From: Caldilineaceae bacterium
GTDB lineage: Bacteria > Chloroflexota > Anaerolineae > Caldilineales > Caldilineaceae
Assembly: GCA_020634815.1 (NCBI GenBank)
Contig: JACKBA010000003.1
Span: 124,001 to 188,000 of the forward strand
Reading direction: 5' to 3'
DNA: 64,000 bases
The first letter of the stretch is position 1, and every line of letters begins with the position of its first letter. Below are positions 47,007 through 57,278 of this stretch, piece by piece. A program made the position numbers and the translations under genes. The notes under the pieces are model-generated. The model searched no databases. It was not told the DNA's origin and saw only the letters and a list, made by a program, of their open reading frames with translations.

Positions 47007-47780
47007 TCAAGCCGGAGATTGGCCGATAGGGGAGGACGGGCGGACGGGCGCCAGGACGGCGAAGAGGTTGAGATTGCCCTCCTTGCCGTCGGCGCGGAAG
47101 GTATCAAGGACGGCAAGATCGCAATCGGCTGCCAGTTGCGTCACTTCGGCAAGATCCAGGTTATGGACATAGCGCACCGCCTGCGCGCCCTGGTTCCACG
47201 TCAACAACGCATCACCCGGCTCGACGTCGGCCTCGCTCAGCCCAACACTCTCCCAGCTCACGCCCCGTTCGACGAAGCGGCCGACACTGAGAAACTGCCA
47301 CGTGGAGAGCGCCAACCGCCCGTCAGGCGCCAGCAGGCCGGCCATCTCCCCCAGCAGGCGCCGGCGCAGGGCGTAGCCGGGGAAGTGATGCAGCACCGCC
47401 AGGCAGACCACGGCATCGAACCGCGCGTCGCCCGCCCCATCGACCCAGCCGGGCTGCGCCAGGTCGGCCTGGGCAAAGCGGCACGCCAGTCCGGCGAGAT
47501 CGGCTGTCTGCTCGGCGGCCAAGGCCAACAGACGCGCGTCGCCGTCGATCCCTGTGTAGTGCGCAGCGACGCCGGCCTCCGCCAGCGCCCGGGCAAAGCG
47601 ACCGTTGCCGCAGCCCACGTCGAGCACGCGGCCACTCGCCGGCAGCGTCGCCGCTAACTGGCGGGCAAGCATCACCATCCCGGCGGGCAGGCCCTGCCGC
47701 GTGCGGTCGAACTCATCGGCGACGATCGCGTAGAATTGGCGGTTCAGGTCGAGCAGGCGTTGCTGGACAGCCTGGCGCAT
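47007..47780 (-). CDS. SAM-dependent methyltransferase, Trm9/ALKBH8-MT-like
   Basis: A class I methyltransferase of 257 residues. Motif I is VLDVGCGNGRF (about 52-62), motif II acid in GIDGD, and the post-motif region has AVLHHF. The N-terminal FYxxVADEFDRTRQ and the late RYVHNLDLAEVTQLA resemble eukaryotic Trm9, which methylates carboxymethyluridine at wobble position 34 of tRNA. The Elp3 gene, which makes carboxymethyl-U34 in that pathway, lies 0.7 kb away. The tRNA role is inferred; other class I methyltransferases share parts of this pattern. ATG 47780 was chosen over the longer frame to 47843. Confidence 0.75.
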   Translation of the reverse strand: MRQAVQQRLLDLNRQFYAIVADEFDRTRQGLPAGMVMLARQLAATLPASGRVLDVGCGNGRFARALAEAGVAAHYTGIDGDARLLALAAEQTADLAGLACRFAQADLAQPGWVDGAGDARFDAVVCLAVLHHFPGYALRRRLLGEMAGLLAPDGRLALSTWQFLSVGRFVERGVSWESVGLSEADVEPGDALLTWNQGAQAVRYVHNLDLAEVTQLAADCDLAVLDTFRADGKEGNLNLFAVLAPVRPSSPIGQSPA

Positions 47781-47805
47781 GGTCAAAAGTTCCTCGTCGT
47801 ATCTA

Positions 47806-47814
47806 TGGTATACT
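47806..47814 (+). promoter_or_regulatory. Extended -10 promoter of the Uma2 gene
   Basis: TGGTATACT (TGn plus TATACT), 7 nt before an in-frame ATG at 47822 and 34 nt before the ATG at 47849. Confidence 0.55.
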
Positions 47815-47848
47815 ATGCGCGATGACAGGATTTGCGGAGGCAACCATC

Positions 47849-48475
47849 ATGAGCAGCCGTATTCACACTCTCTTTGACACGCCGGCCAAGGCGCGCATGT
47901 CTGCCGAGGATTATATCGCCTCGCCCCAGAGCGAGCATAAGTCTGACCTGATCGAAGGAGTTTTTGTCATGGCATCCCCGGCTTCCCGCGTACATGAAGT
48001 ATTGTTGACTTTTCTGGCCAGCGTGCTCGGCAATTTCGTGAGCAGCGCAAGAGTCGGCGAAGTGACCGGCCCCAACGCAGCGTACCGTCTGAATGAGGAA
48101 AATGTCTATCAGCCCGATCTATCGTTCGTAGCGGCCAATCGACTTCATCTCGCCGGCGAGGTCTACTTTGACGGTGCGCCGGACCTGGCTGTCGAGATCA
48201 TCTCGCCCAGCAGCCGCCAGTACGACTCCGTGGAAAAGCTCGTCAACTATGGCCGTTTTGGCGTGCAGGAATATTGGCTCGTCGACCCGGTGGAGCGCAA
48301 TGTGACATTGTACGGCAACGTGGGCGGGCAGCTCGTCGCCATTCCACCGGCGGAAGGCGTGCTGCGCTCGCGCGTGCTCCCCGGCTTCTGGCTGCGCGCC
48401 GAATGGATCTTCCCGCCGGAAGGGCAGGATCGGCCCGGCGAGTTGGAAATTGCTCGCGCCCAGGGGCTGATCTGA
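47849..48475 (+). CDS. Uma2-family (DUF820) PD-(D/E)XK nuclease
   Basis: A 208-residue protein of the Uma2/DUF820 family, abundant in Chloroflexota and Cyanobacteria. It has the nuclease-fold core: Glu in KSDLIEGVFV, YQPDLSFV (Asp), DLAVEIISPSS (Glu-x-x) and EYWLVDP. The biological role of the family is unsettled; its multiplication in genomes suggests mobile-element or restriction-like history. ATG 47849 has GGAGG at 8-nt spacing; ATG 47822 would fit a leaderless mRNA. It separates the Trm9-like gene and elp3. Confidence 0.88.
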   Translation: MSSRIHTLFDTPAKARMSAEDYIASPQSEHKSDLIEGVFVMASPASRVHEVLLTFLASVLGNFVSSARVGEVTGPNAAYRLNEENVYQPDLSFVAANRLHLAGEVYFDGAPDLAVEIISPSSRQYDSVEKLVNYGRFGVQEYWLVDPVERNVTLYGNVGGQLVAIPPAEGVLRSRVLPGFWLRAEWIFPPEGQDRPGELEIARAQGLI

Positions 48476-48479
48476 GTTC

Positions 48480-50189
<1,710 letters not shown>

Positions 50190-50202
50190 CGCCGGCCCGA
50201 AT

Positions 50203-50961
50203 CTACTTTCCTGCCAGTCGTTGAATAATCGCCAGCACGCCGGCGGGATCGTCGGCCAGCACCGCGTCGACACCCCACGCCATGTAGCGCGGCAGGCGCG
50301 TTTCCGGCGTTGGGTCCAGCGGCGCGACGATGCTACCCATGCGGTGGGCGTAGGCGGTGTAGGTGGGGTTGAGGTACATGAGCGGCCACAGCGGGCCCAG
50401 CAACTGAGCGCCGCGCCGCGGCCACGGGTTCTTGAGGGTAATGTGCCCGATAGGGATATCGGGGCGCACGGCCTTCACGGCGAGCACGTGCTCGAGGTGG
50501 AAGGAGACCAGCGCCGACCGCCGCAACACCCCACCAGTTTCCAACGTATCGACCAGAATCCGCGCGTACTTCTCCTGCAAAAACAGGGGATCTTTCAACT
50601 CGAGCAAGAGCGGCGTCTGGCTGCCGGTCGCTGCGATGAGTTCGGCCAGCGTCGGGATGCGATCCGGCACCAGCACGCCGTCGGGGCGGCGCGTGCGCAG
50701 GCCGCGCAGATCGGCCAGCGTGTGATCGCGCACCAGGCCGCTACCCTCGGTCATGCGCTCCAGCGTGGGGTCGTGAAAGAGGATGAGCTGGTCGTCGGCG
50801 GTGAAACGCAGGTCGGTCTCCAGCGCATCGGCGCCCTGGGCGAGCGCGAGCAGGAACGCACGGAGCGTGTTCTCGGCTTCTACCAGACGGGCGCCGCGAT
50901 GGGCCACGACAAAAGGCCGGCCGGCCCGCTGGCGTTCGGTGCGAAAGGTGTCCCAATCCAC
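50203..50961 (-). CDS. Glycerophosphodiester phosphodiesterase
   Basis: Hydrolyses glycerophosphodiesters to glycerol 3-phosphate and alcohol. The GDPD motifs are complete: AHRGARLVEAENTL (His-Arg and Glu), ALETDLRFTADDQLILFHDPTLERMT (quoted in part: LETDLRFTADDQLILFHD) and LLELK. No signal peptide, so it is cytoplasmic. I use the GTG at 50961 (VDWDTF...) because GGGGGCG lies about 10 nt upstream; a GTG at 50979 would overlap the amylase gene by 14 bp. It follows the GH13 gene directly. Confidence 0.93.
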   Translation of the reverse strand: MDWDTFRTERQRAGRPFVVAHRGARLVEAENTLRAFLLALAQGADALETDLRFTADDQLILFHDPTLERMTEGSGLVRDHTLADLRGLRTRRPDGVLVPDRIPTLAELIAATGSQTPLLLELKDPLFLQEKYARILVDTLETGGVLRRSALVSFHLEHVLAVKAVRPDIPIGHITLKNPWPRRGAQLLGPLWPLMYLNPTYTAYAHRMGSIVAPLDPTPETRLPRYMAWGVDAVLADDPAGVLAIIQRLAGK

Positions 50962-50965
50962 GGTG

Positions 50966-52783
50966 TTACGCCCCCGCACCGCTGAGCAACGTCACGCTCA
51001 ACGACGGCGCGACAACCTTCCCCGTGACCGCTATGCCTTGCATATCGGCATACGCGCCGGCCGGCAATTCGATCTCCTGCGCCTCGGCGCCAATGTTGAC
51101 CGCCACTAGCACCCGGTCGGCGCCGGCGCGGCGTTCAAACAGCCAAAGCCCGCGTGCGTCGTCGAGCAGGTGCGACGCGAGGTCACCGCCGGTAAGTGCG
51201 ACATGGGAGCGGCGTGCAGCAACCAGTTGTCGAGTGTAGGCCAGCAAGGCCTTGTCCTGCGCGGCGCCCCACAACATTGGATGGCGCGACTCTTCGCGCC
51301 AAGGGCCCTTGGCCCGCGGCTGGCCCAGCCCAACCTCCGTGCCATAGTACAGGCAGGGGGAGCCACCCAGGGTAAAGAGCAGGCCCAGCGCCAGGCGCAG
51401 TCGCTGCTTGTCGTTGCCCGCGGCCCACAGAAAGCGATTCATGTCGTGATTGTCGATGAAAGCGGGCAGCAGAAAATCGTCGCCGAAGAAAGTACGGCTC
51501 GCCTGCGTCTGCGTGGCGAACTGGCTGAGCGTAAGCTGCGGCGTCGGTTGCGCGCACAACATGCGCACCGCGCGGCAGAAGCTGAAATCCAGGCACCCGT
51601 CGAGCCGGCCGGTGTAGGTGCGCAACTTTTCGCCGGCGTGAGTCACTTCACCAAAGAGCCAGCAGTCGGGCTTGACCTGGCGGCAGGCGGCGCGGAAGCT
51701 GCTCCAGAAGGCGTGGCTGGGGCCGGCCGCATAGTCGAGACGCAACCCATCAGCGCCGGCTTCCAGCCAGTGCTGTGCCGCGCCGTTCAAGAAACTGCGC
51801 ACGGCCGGGTGGTCGGCGTCCAGTTGCGGCATAGTCGCCACATCGAAGAAGGCACGATAGCCGTGCTTGTAGACCGGGTCGAAGCTGAACCACCGCCGAT
51901 ATTCACTTTCTGCATGGTTGAGCGCATCAACAAACGGCGCGAACTCCACGCTTGTATGGTTCGCCACGAAATCGAGGATCACGCGCAGACCGCGTGCGTG
52001 CGCCGCCTCGAAGAGCACCAACAGATCAGCGTTGGTGCCAAAGCGCGGGTCGACATTGTAATAGTCGCTCGTGTCGTAGCCGTGATAGGACTCGGTCACG
52101 AAGACGGGGCTGAGCCAGATCGCTGTGGCACCCAGCGCGACAATGTGGTCGAGGTGTTCGATGACGCCGCGCAGGGTGCCGCCGGCAAAGTGCTCCATCT
52201 CGCCCGGCTCCAGCCAGCGGTTTTCGACACCGCTGAAGCGATCCACAAAGACCTGATAGACCACGGCCTCGCGCGCCCACTGCGGCGGCGCATAGCTATC
52301 GACGTGGTACCCGTAGAGCGTGCGCGGTTGTACCGTGCGGTCGATGTTCTGCTCGCTGCTCCAGGCCGAGAGCGGCGGTCCATAGGTGCGCCATCCTTCA
52401 ATGGTGTAGTGGACAAGCGTTCCCTCCGGCTGGCCAGGAATCTCTCCTCCCCACACCGTCACGTAATCCCAGATCACCGGTTCCCAGCGCGTGACGACCG
52501 GCGCCAAGCTGACGGCGAGTCCGTTCTCGGCGCGTCCCTGCGCCCCGTCGGGCAGCGTGCCGTCGAGCGTCACGTAGGCCGTCAGCCGGTCGATGGCTGT
52601 GTCCGGCCCAACCTGTACGGTGAGGCGCACCGTCTGGCCCGGCATGGGGTCCAACGGCGTAATGGCGTGGAAGTGGCGTATGCCGGCGCGGGCCAGGCGC
52701 TCGGTCTGGAGCAGGCGCTGCTCGTCGCTCTCGATACCGCCGAACACAAAGTCGGCCATGACAGGCTGGTTCAGATCAGACAT
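50966..52783 (-). CDS. GH13 alpha-amylase-family glycosidase (neopullulanase/cyclomaltodextrinase-like)
   Basis: A 605-residue cytoplasmic glycosidase. An N-terminal beta-sandwich domain (about 1-165) precedes the catalytic barrel with VVYQVFVDRF, the nucleophile Asp in DGLRLDYA, acid/base Glu in LFGEVTH and transition-state Asp in FIDNHD. The N-terminal domain and lack of signal suggest breakdown of imported maltodextrins. ATG 52783 gives the conserved start; the open frame extends through repeat DNA. It lies downstream of the maltose-type importer on the same strand, separated by a 175-bp repeat tract. Confidence 0.92.
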   Translation of the reverse strand: MSDLNQPVMADFVFGGIESDEQRLLQTERLARAGIRHFHAITPLDPMPGQTVRLTVQVGPDTAIDRLTAYVTLDGTLPDGAQGRAENGLAVSLAPVVTRWEPVIWDYVTVWGGEIPGQPEGTLVHYTIEGWRTYGPPLSAWSSEQNIDRTVQPRTLYGYHVDSYAPPQWAREAVVYQVFVDRFSGVENRWLEPGEMEHFAGGTLRGVIEHLDHIVALGATAIWLSPVFVTESYHGYDTSDYYNVDPRFGTNADLLVLFEAAHARGLRVILDFVANHTSVEFAPFVDALNHAESEYRRWFSFDPVYKHGYRAFFDVATMPQLDADHPAVRSFLNGAAQHWLEAGADGLRLDYAAGPSHAFWSSFRAACRQVKPDCWLFGEVTHAGEKLRTYTGRLDGCLDFSFCRAVRMLCAQPTPQLTLSQFATQTQASRTFFGDDFLLPAFIDNHDMNRFLWAAGNDKQRLRLALGLLFTLGGSPCLYYGTEVGLGQPRAKGPWREESRHPMLWGAAQDKALLAYTRQLVAARRSHVALTGGDLASHLLDDARGLWLFERRAGADRVLVAVNIGAEAQEIELPAGAYADMQGIAVTGKVVAPSLSVTLLSGAGA

Positions 52784-52958
52784 AGTGGGATGATGGGATG
52801 AATGGTGGGACGGGCGACGCGCAACCGAAACGACCAATTGTCAACGACAACGGTGAACGGTCAATTGTCAACTGAAAGGAGCCGGCGCAAGCACGGACAG
52901 TCTTGCACCCGGCGGCCATTAACAATTGGCAATTGACCGTTGACCATTGGCAATTCCT
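52784..52958. repeat. Intergenic low-complexity repeat tract, copy 3
   Basis: Contains GGGATGATGGGATGAATGG units next to the amylase start, then GGTGAACGGTCAATTGTCAAC and AACAATTGGCAATTGACC units (each under 21 nt). Related to the tracts at 7700 and 20285. Confidence 0.65.
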
Positions 52959-53852
52959 CTAGCCCTTTACCGATCCGCTGGTCAGGCCACCAACCAGGTA
53001 GCGTTGGAAGATCAGGAACAGGGCGACGACCGGGATCGCTGCGATCAGCGCACCGGCGGAGAAGGTTCCCCACCGCCCGGAATATTGGTTCTGAATGAAC
53101 AGATTGAGTCCGACCGACAGCGTGTACAGAGACTTGTCGGTCAGGATGATGCGGGCAAGCACATACTCCGAATAGATGCCGATGAAGGTCAACATACCCA
53201 CCACGACCAGAATCGGCCGCACGAGTGGCACCAGGATCACCCAGAAAACCTGCCAGGGCGTGGCGCCATCGACGGTGGCAGCTTCGTCCAAATCGCGCGG
53301 GATGGAGTCGAAGTAACCCTTCATCAGCCACGTATTGACGCCCAGCGTGCCGCCGAGATAGAGCAGCATCAAGCCGCCATGCGTGTTCAGACCGAGCCGC
53401 GGCAGATAGGTGCCGATCTGCTGCAAGATCAGGAAGAGCGCCACCATGTTGAGGAAGTTGGGGAAAACCTGAATCAACAGGATGGATTGCAGCAACTGGC
53501 GCCGGCCGTTGAAACGGAAGCGCGAGAAGGCATAGGCGGCCAACGTCGTGATGATGACCGCAACGATCGTCACGACAATCGCCAGGTAGAGCGAGTTGAG
53601 GAGCCAGCGCGGGAAGGGGTTGAGCGGGTCATTGAAGAGCGCTCGATAATTGTCCAACGTCGGGTTAGGCGGAATCAGCGGCTGGCCGACAACCGAGTTG
53701 GTTGGGTTGAAGGACGCCGAGATCACCCAGACGATGGGGAAGAGCGCAAAGATCAGCGTAATGATCGCCAGAACGATGCGGAAGATGAGCGTGATCAATT
53801 TGCCGCGGCGCATGGAGCCAACGGATGTGGTGTATCTGCCGCCTTTAGACAT
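52959..53852 (-). CDS. Maltose-type ABC transporter permease (MalG)
   Basis: A 297-residue permease with six predicted helices and the EAA loop DEAATVDGATPWQVFWVILVP. The C-terminus LVGGLTSGSVKG is the MalG hallmark that reaches into the transport path. It overlaps the end of the MalF gene by 8 bp. With the neighbouring amylase it supports maltodextrin import; the MalK-type ATPase is not in the window. Confidence 0.93.
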   Translation of the reverse strand: MSKGGRYTTSVGSMRRGKLITLIFRIVLAIITLIFALFPIVWVISASFNPTNSVVGQPLIPPNPTLDNYRALFNDPLNPFPRWLLNSLYLAIVVTIVAVIITTLAAYAFSRFRFNGRRQLLQSILLIQVFPNFLNMVALFLILQQIGTYLPRLGLNTHGGLMLLYLGGTLGVNTWLMKGYFDSIPRDLDEAATVDGATPWQVFWVILVPLVRPILVVVGMLTFIGIYSEYVLARIILTDKSLYTLSVGLNLFIQNQYSGRWGTFSAGALIAAIPVVALFLIFQRYLVGGLTSGSVKG

Positions 53853-54948
53853 TTTCGCCTCTCTCCTCCAGCATATTGGTGTACCGGAACTGGAAGAAGG
53901 TGATCACGACCAGGATAAGGAAGATGATCACCGTGATCGCGGCGGCGTAGCCTTGGTCGGCGCCGCGCCCGCTGGCAAACGCAATGCGGTAGGTATACGT
54001 TGCCAGAATGTCCGTGTGGCCGACCGGCGATGCTGTACCAATCATCGGCGGGCCGCCATTGTTGTAGAGCTGAATCACCGTGAAGTTGTTGAAGTTGAAA
54101 GCAAATGAAGCCACCAGCAACGGGCCAACGGTGATCAGGAGCAGCGGCAGCGTGATGCTCTGGAACTTATGCCATGGATTTGCACCATCCAGATCGGCCG
54201 CCTCATAGACGTCGGTCGGCAGCGACTGCAACGCGCCGGTGACGATGATGAACATGTAGGGCATGCCCAACCAGAGCTGAATGAGCAGGATCCCTATCTT
54301 TGCCCAGAATGGGTCGGAGAACCAGGCGGGCGCCCAACCGCCAGTCACCGCCTTGATCGACTGACTGACGATACCGAACTCCGGGTTGAGGAGACCGACC
54401 CACACGGGCACGCTGACAAAAGCCGGAATGGCATACGGAATTAACAGGAGCGAACGCAACAGCCGGCGGAAGGGCATTTCCGGCACATCGAAGACAATTG
54501 CCAGCAGCGTACCCAACGAGAAGGTGATGATGACGCTGAGGGCGGCAAACAACACTGTCCAGATGAAGACAAGGATGAACGGTTCGCGCAGCGCCGGGTC
54601 GGTGAAGAGGCGACTATAGTTGTATGCGCCAATCGTCACCATGAATCCCGGCTGAATCGTCGATCCATCTTCCGCCGTCCAGGTACCGTTGATCGGCGAG
54701 TAGACGACGCCCGTCTGCTGATTCGTGAGCGTATCGGTGGCCGGATCGTAGACGTAGAGGGGCTCGTACTTGGCAGCCACGCCGAACTGCTGTTGGCTGA
54801 CCTGGAAGGAATCCTCATCCGTCCCAAAACGCAACGCCGACAGCGCCGTCAGTTCACCAAAAATGCGATTCTGCGGGATTCTGGTGAAGCCATCCATCAC
54901 ATCAGGCGGCTCCCCATCGCGCAAAACCGGTTCGCTCCCTGGCGTCAC
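53845..54948 (-). CDS. Maltose-type ABC transporter permease MalF, C-terminal part (frameshifted)
   Basis: Contains most of MalF: the rest of the extracytoplasmic insert, six helices and the EAA loop YEAADLDGANPWHKFQSITLP. As an open frame it could start at GTG 54948, which overlaps the stop of the N-terminal part. Family-like sequence (WGQAFTVTP) continues in this frame upstream of that GTG, however. This shows that the two parts were one frame and that a single base is missing near 54960-54980. It is either a real mutation or a sequencing error. Confidence 0.88.
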   Translation of the reverse strand: MTPGSEPVLRDGEPPDVMDGFTRIPQNRIFGELTALSALRFGTDEDSFQVSQQQFGVAAKYEPLYVYDPATDTLTNQQTGVVYSPINGTWTAEDGSTIQPGFMVTIGAYNYSRLFTDPALREPFILVFIWTVLFAALSVIITFSLGTLLAIVFDVPEMPFRRLLRSLLLIPYAIPAFVSVPVWVGLLNPEFGIVSQSIKAVTGGWAPAWFSDPFWAKIGILLIQLWLGMPYMFIIVTGALQSLPTDVYEAADLDGANPWHKFQSITLPLLLITVGPLLVASFAFNFNNFTVIQLYNNGGPPMIGTASPVGHTDILATYTYRIAFASGRGADQGYAAAITVIIFLILVVITFFQFRYTNMLEERGENV

Positions 54949-55436
54949 AGTGAAGGCCTGTCCCCACTGCGCGGGGTGAGCCAGAGCATGTAGTTCCCGT
55001 CGGCATCTCGAAAGGCGGCATAGTTGTAGAGTTCAGCATCCTCGGGAAGAAAAACCTGGCTCTCAAATTGCTCGATCGTCTGCTGCTTGGTCAGCAGGTG
55101 ACCGTCACCATAGTTGGTAAAGGAGATATAAACCGTGAAGAGGATGGGATAGGCAACGAAGATGACCATCAGCGCCAACCCGGGCGACACCCACCGCAAG
55201 GGGTAGAGTTGGGGACGCAAGAAAATAACGTTGATGCCGATGGTAACAATGGCGAGAACGACTGCGAGCTGCCAGACACCGTCGCCAAGCATCATGTAGA
55301 CGAGCCAGACGGCGAAGGCGTCGATTATTGCCAGGGCAGCCAAACGAACGATCCACCCGGCAATGCTGTTGGGTTGGGTGCTGGTACCGGAGGGCGCTTG
55401 CGCGCCCCCCGGACCTTTTTGCGCTGTTGCGGCCAT
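54945..55436 (-). CDS. Maltose-type ABC transporter permease MalF, N-terminal part (frameshifted)
   Basis: Encodes 163 residues: a Gly/Pro-rich N-terminus, two or three helices (about 28-45, 54-72, 85-105) and the start of the extracytoplasmic domain (SFTNYGDGHLLTKQQ...AAFRDADGNYMLWLTP). It then runs out of frame into RSGDRPSL and stops at 54945. Together with 53845-54948 it makes a normal MalF of about 530 residues. If the frameshift is genuine, the importer would lack a full MalF unless ribosomes slip or the GTGA overlap yields two functional halves. Confidence 0.85.
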   Translation of the reverse strand: MAATAQKGPGGAQAPSGTSTQPNSIAGWIVRLAALAIIDAFAVWLVYMMLGDGVWQLAVVLAIVTIGINVIFLRPQLYPLRWVSPGLALMVIFVAYPILFTVYISFTNYGDGHLLTKQQTIEQFESQVFLPEDAELYNYAAFRDADGNYMLWLTPRSGDRPSL

Positions 55437-55453
55437 TTAGTATCGCCTGCGGC

Positions 55454-56803
55454 TTAGTTGCCGGCGATCGCCGTTTCGATCTGAGTCTGTGCCTCGGCAG
55501 CGGCTTCGGCCGGGGTCTGCTTGCCCTGGCTCACGAGCTGCATGGCGGTGCCCCACGACGACCAGACGGCTGACATCTGCGGGATGTTCGGCATGGCATC
55601 GCTGCCCAAGCCGGCGGCGCCAAAAGCCTTGAGATCGTCATCCAGGTTGGCATTGGCGGCGACCCACGCAGACGGGCGCGGGTTGGCCTCGACAAATGCA
55701 CTCATGACCTCGTCCGTTGCGACATATTCTTGGAGGAAGGTCTGCGCCAGCAGCGGCTGCTTGCTGAACGCGCTGATCATGAAGCCTTGCACGCCAAGGA
55801 ACGGCTTGGCCTGACCGGCCGGGCCCTCAGGCAACGGAACCACCTGGTACGGCACGCCTGCGCTGCGGAAGCCGTCGAGCATCCACGGGCCGCCGATGAT
55901 CATAGCAGCGTCACCATTCTGGAAGGCCGCGCTCATGAGGTCATAGTTGATGGCCGCGCCACGATCGAGCAGGCCATCGGCGTACATGCTGTCGAGCCAC
56001 TCAAAGGCCGCCACAGTGCCGTCGCTGCCGATACCGACATCGGTCGGATCCCAGTTCCCGTTCGCATCCTTACCGAAGACATAGCCGCCAAAGGCCGTCT
56101 GAATCGGATTGAAGTGATAGGGGTCGTTCTCCTGGATCAGATAGCCGTACTTGGTGCCGGCATCTTTGATCTCCTTAGAGAGCGTCTTCACATCATCCCA
56201 CGTGGCCGGAGCTTCCGGGACCAGATCCGGGTTGATGAAGAAGCCGACATTCTCGACCGCGTAAGGCAGGCAGTAGAGCTTGCTGTCGAAGTTACAGGCC
56301 GCAACGCCTTCCGGCACGAAGCTGTCGGTCTTGTCGCCCAGAGAGACCTCGGCCAGCAGACCGCTGTTGACCAGCTCGCCAATCCAGTCGTGGGCGCCGA
56401 TCAGAATGTCGGGGCCTTCGCCGGCCGGGCCGGCAACCTTGAGGTCGTCGCGGATCGAGCCGAACTGCTTCTGGACCAATTCCAGACATACGCCGGTGTC
56501 GGCCTTGAATTTGTCACCAAGCGGCAGCAAGACCGGTGCGCGCTGCTCGTCTGCCCAGACGGTCAACGTGGCGGCACAGTCACCGCTTGCGGCAGCAGCC
56601 TCCTCAGCCGGTGCCTCAGTCGGCGCGGCTTCGTCAGCCGGCGCTTCGGTCGGGGCAGCCTCTGCCGCCGGCGCCTCGGTCGGGGCAGCTTCCTCAGCCG
56701 CAGGTGCAGCCGGCGCCGCGGTCGGCTGTCCGCCGCCACAAGCTGCCAGCACCATCGTGCCGATGATCAGCACGGACAACAAGAGCATTAACTTGTTGCG
56801 CAT
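55454..56803 (-). CDS. Maltose/maltodextrin-type solute-binding lipoprotein
   Basis: Binding protein of the maltose-type importer, 449 residues. It has a lipoprotein signal with lipobox LAAC (Cys21), then a repetitive linker in which AAPTEAPA occurs three times (about 34-68), then a family-1 fold: LTVWADEQRAPVL, GPDILIGAHDWIGEL, YCLPYAVENVGFF, GGPWMLDGF. These blocks are typical of MalE. ATG 56803 has AGGAG at 6-nt spacing. The upstream region has a promoter with a palindromic operator (57210-57239). Confidence 0.93.
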   Translation of the reverse strand: MRNKLMLLLSVLIIGTMVLAACGGGQPTAAPAAPAAEEAAPTEAPAAEAAPTEAPADEAAPTEAPAEEAAAASGDCAATLTVWADEQRAPVLLPLGDKFKADTGVCLELVQKQFGSIRDDLKVAGPAGEGPDILIGAHDWIGELVNSGLLAEVSLGDKTDSFVPEGVAACNFDSKLYCLPYAVENVGFFINPDLVPEAPATWDDVKTLSKEIKDAGTKYGYLIQENDPYHFNPIQTAFGGYVFGKDANGNWDPTDVGIGSDGTVAAFEWLDSMYADGLLDRGAAINYDLMSAAFQNGDAAMIIGGPWMLDGFRSAGVPYQVVPLPEGPAGQAKPFLGVQGFMISAFSKQPLLAQTFLQEYVATDEVMSAFVEANPRPSAWVAANANLDDDLKAFGAAGLGSDAMPNIPQMSAVWSSWGTAMQLVSQGKQTPAEAAAEAQTQIETAIAGN

Positions 56804-56861
56804 AGAACTCTCCTTTTGATGGATCTTGTGTGTAGCTAAAACTTGATACTCGCACAATCTA

Positions 56862-56875
56862 TGCAAATCCTTGCA
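56862..56875. promoter_or_regulatory. Second operator-like palindrome of the maltose-type importer
   Basis: TGCAAATCCTTGCA, matching TGCAA-N4-TTGCA. It lies about 60 bp before the binding-protein ATG and 12 of 14 bases match the promoter-proximal site. Confidence 0.5.
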
Positions 56876-57209
56876 GGCAAGGAACGGCATACGACAGAGT
56901 CAGCGTACCCGGCTACCGCAAAGCACATGCGTTTAGGCGCAGGCCGGGCGGCGCGCCAAACGACCTGACGCTCTTGCTGCGCGCCGGCAAGTTCGAAAAT
57001 TCGCTCCAGGTTCGGGAAGACACGACAAGACATGCATGCTTTTGTTATTTGGCAGTACAGGAATCGCCAAGAAACTCTAGGAATTTCGACGTCAATCGGT
57101 TCTGGGCAGCTACTTCCGACGAAACACGGCCCACATCGCATGCAAGTGGCCGAAACCGCACGTACGGTAGGAATCATTCTTTTCGAAAGCTTCTGTAACC
57201 GTGTTCGGA

Positions 57210-57239
57210 ATTATAGAGTCTCTTGCAAAGCTTTGCAAA
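57210..57239 (-). promoter_or_regulatory. Promoter and operator of the maltose-type importer
   Basis: TTTGCA (-35, 57234-57239) and TATAAT (-10, 57210-57215), 18 bp apart on the minus strand. A perfect 16-bp palindrome TTGCAAAGCTTTGCAA (57223-57238) covers the -35 and part of the spacer, the position expected for a repressor of the LacI family. Confidence 0.7.
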
Positions 57240-57278
57240 CCTGATACTTCTCTTTGAAGCATCCTGGATATGCGCCCA

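Larger units (their letters stand above)
56804..57278. other. Regulatory region upstream of the maltose-type importer
   Basis: 475 bp without a convincing gene between the Tricorn 3' end and the binding-protein start. It holds the importer promoter and two TGCAA-N4-TTGCA palindromes 362 bp apart. The unusually long leader (about 400 nt) was scanned for a riboswitch; I saw none that I recognise. Confidence 0.65.

Noticed and set aside
53845..55436. MalF as two genuine, translationally coupled genes
   Set aside because: Family-like sequence runs through the supposed start of the second frame, so a frameshift explains the data better.
56836..57177. Minus-strand 113-codon frame between the maltose binding protein and Tricorn
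   Set aside because: Cys/Arg-rich without family resemblance, no ribosome site, and it overlaps the importer's leader region.
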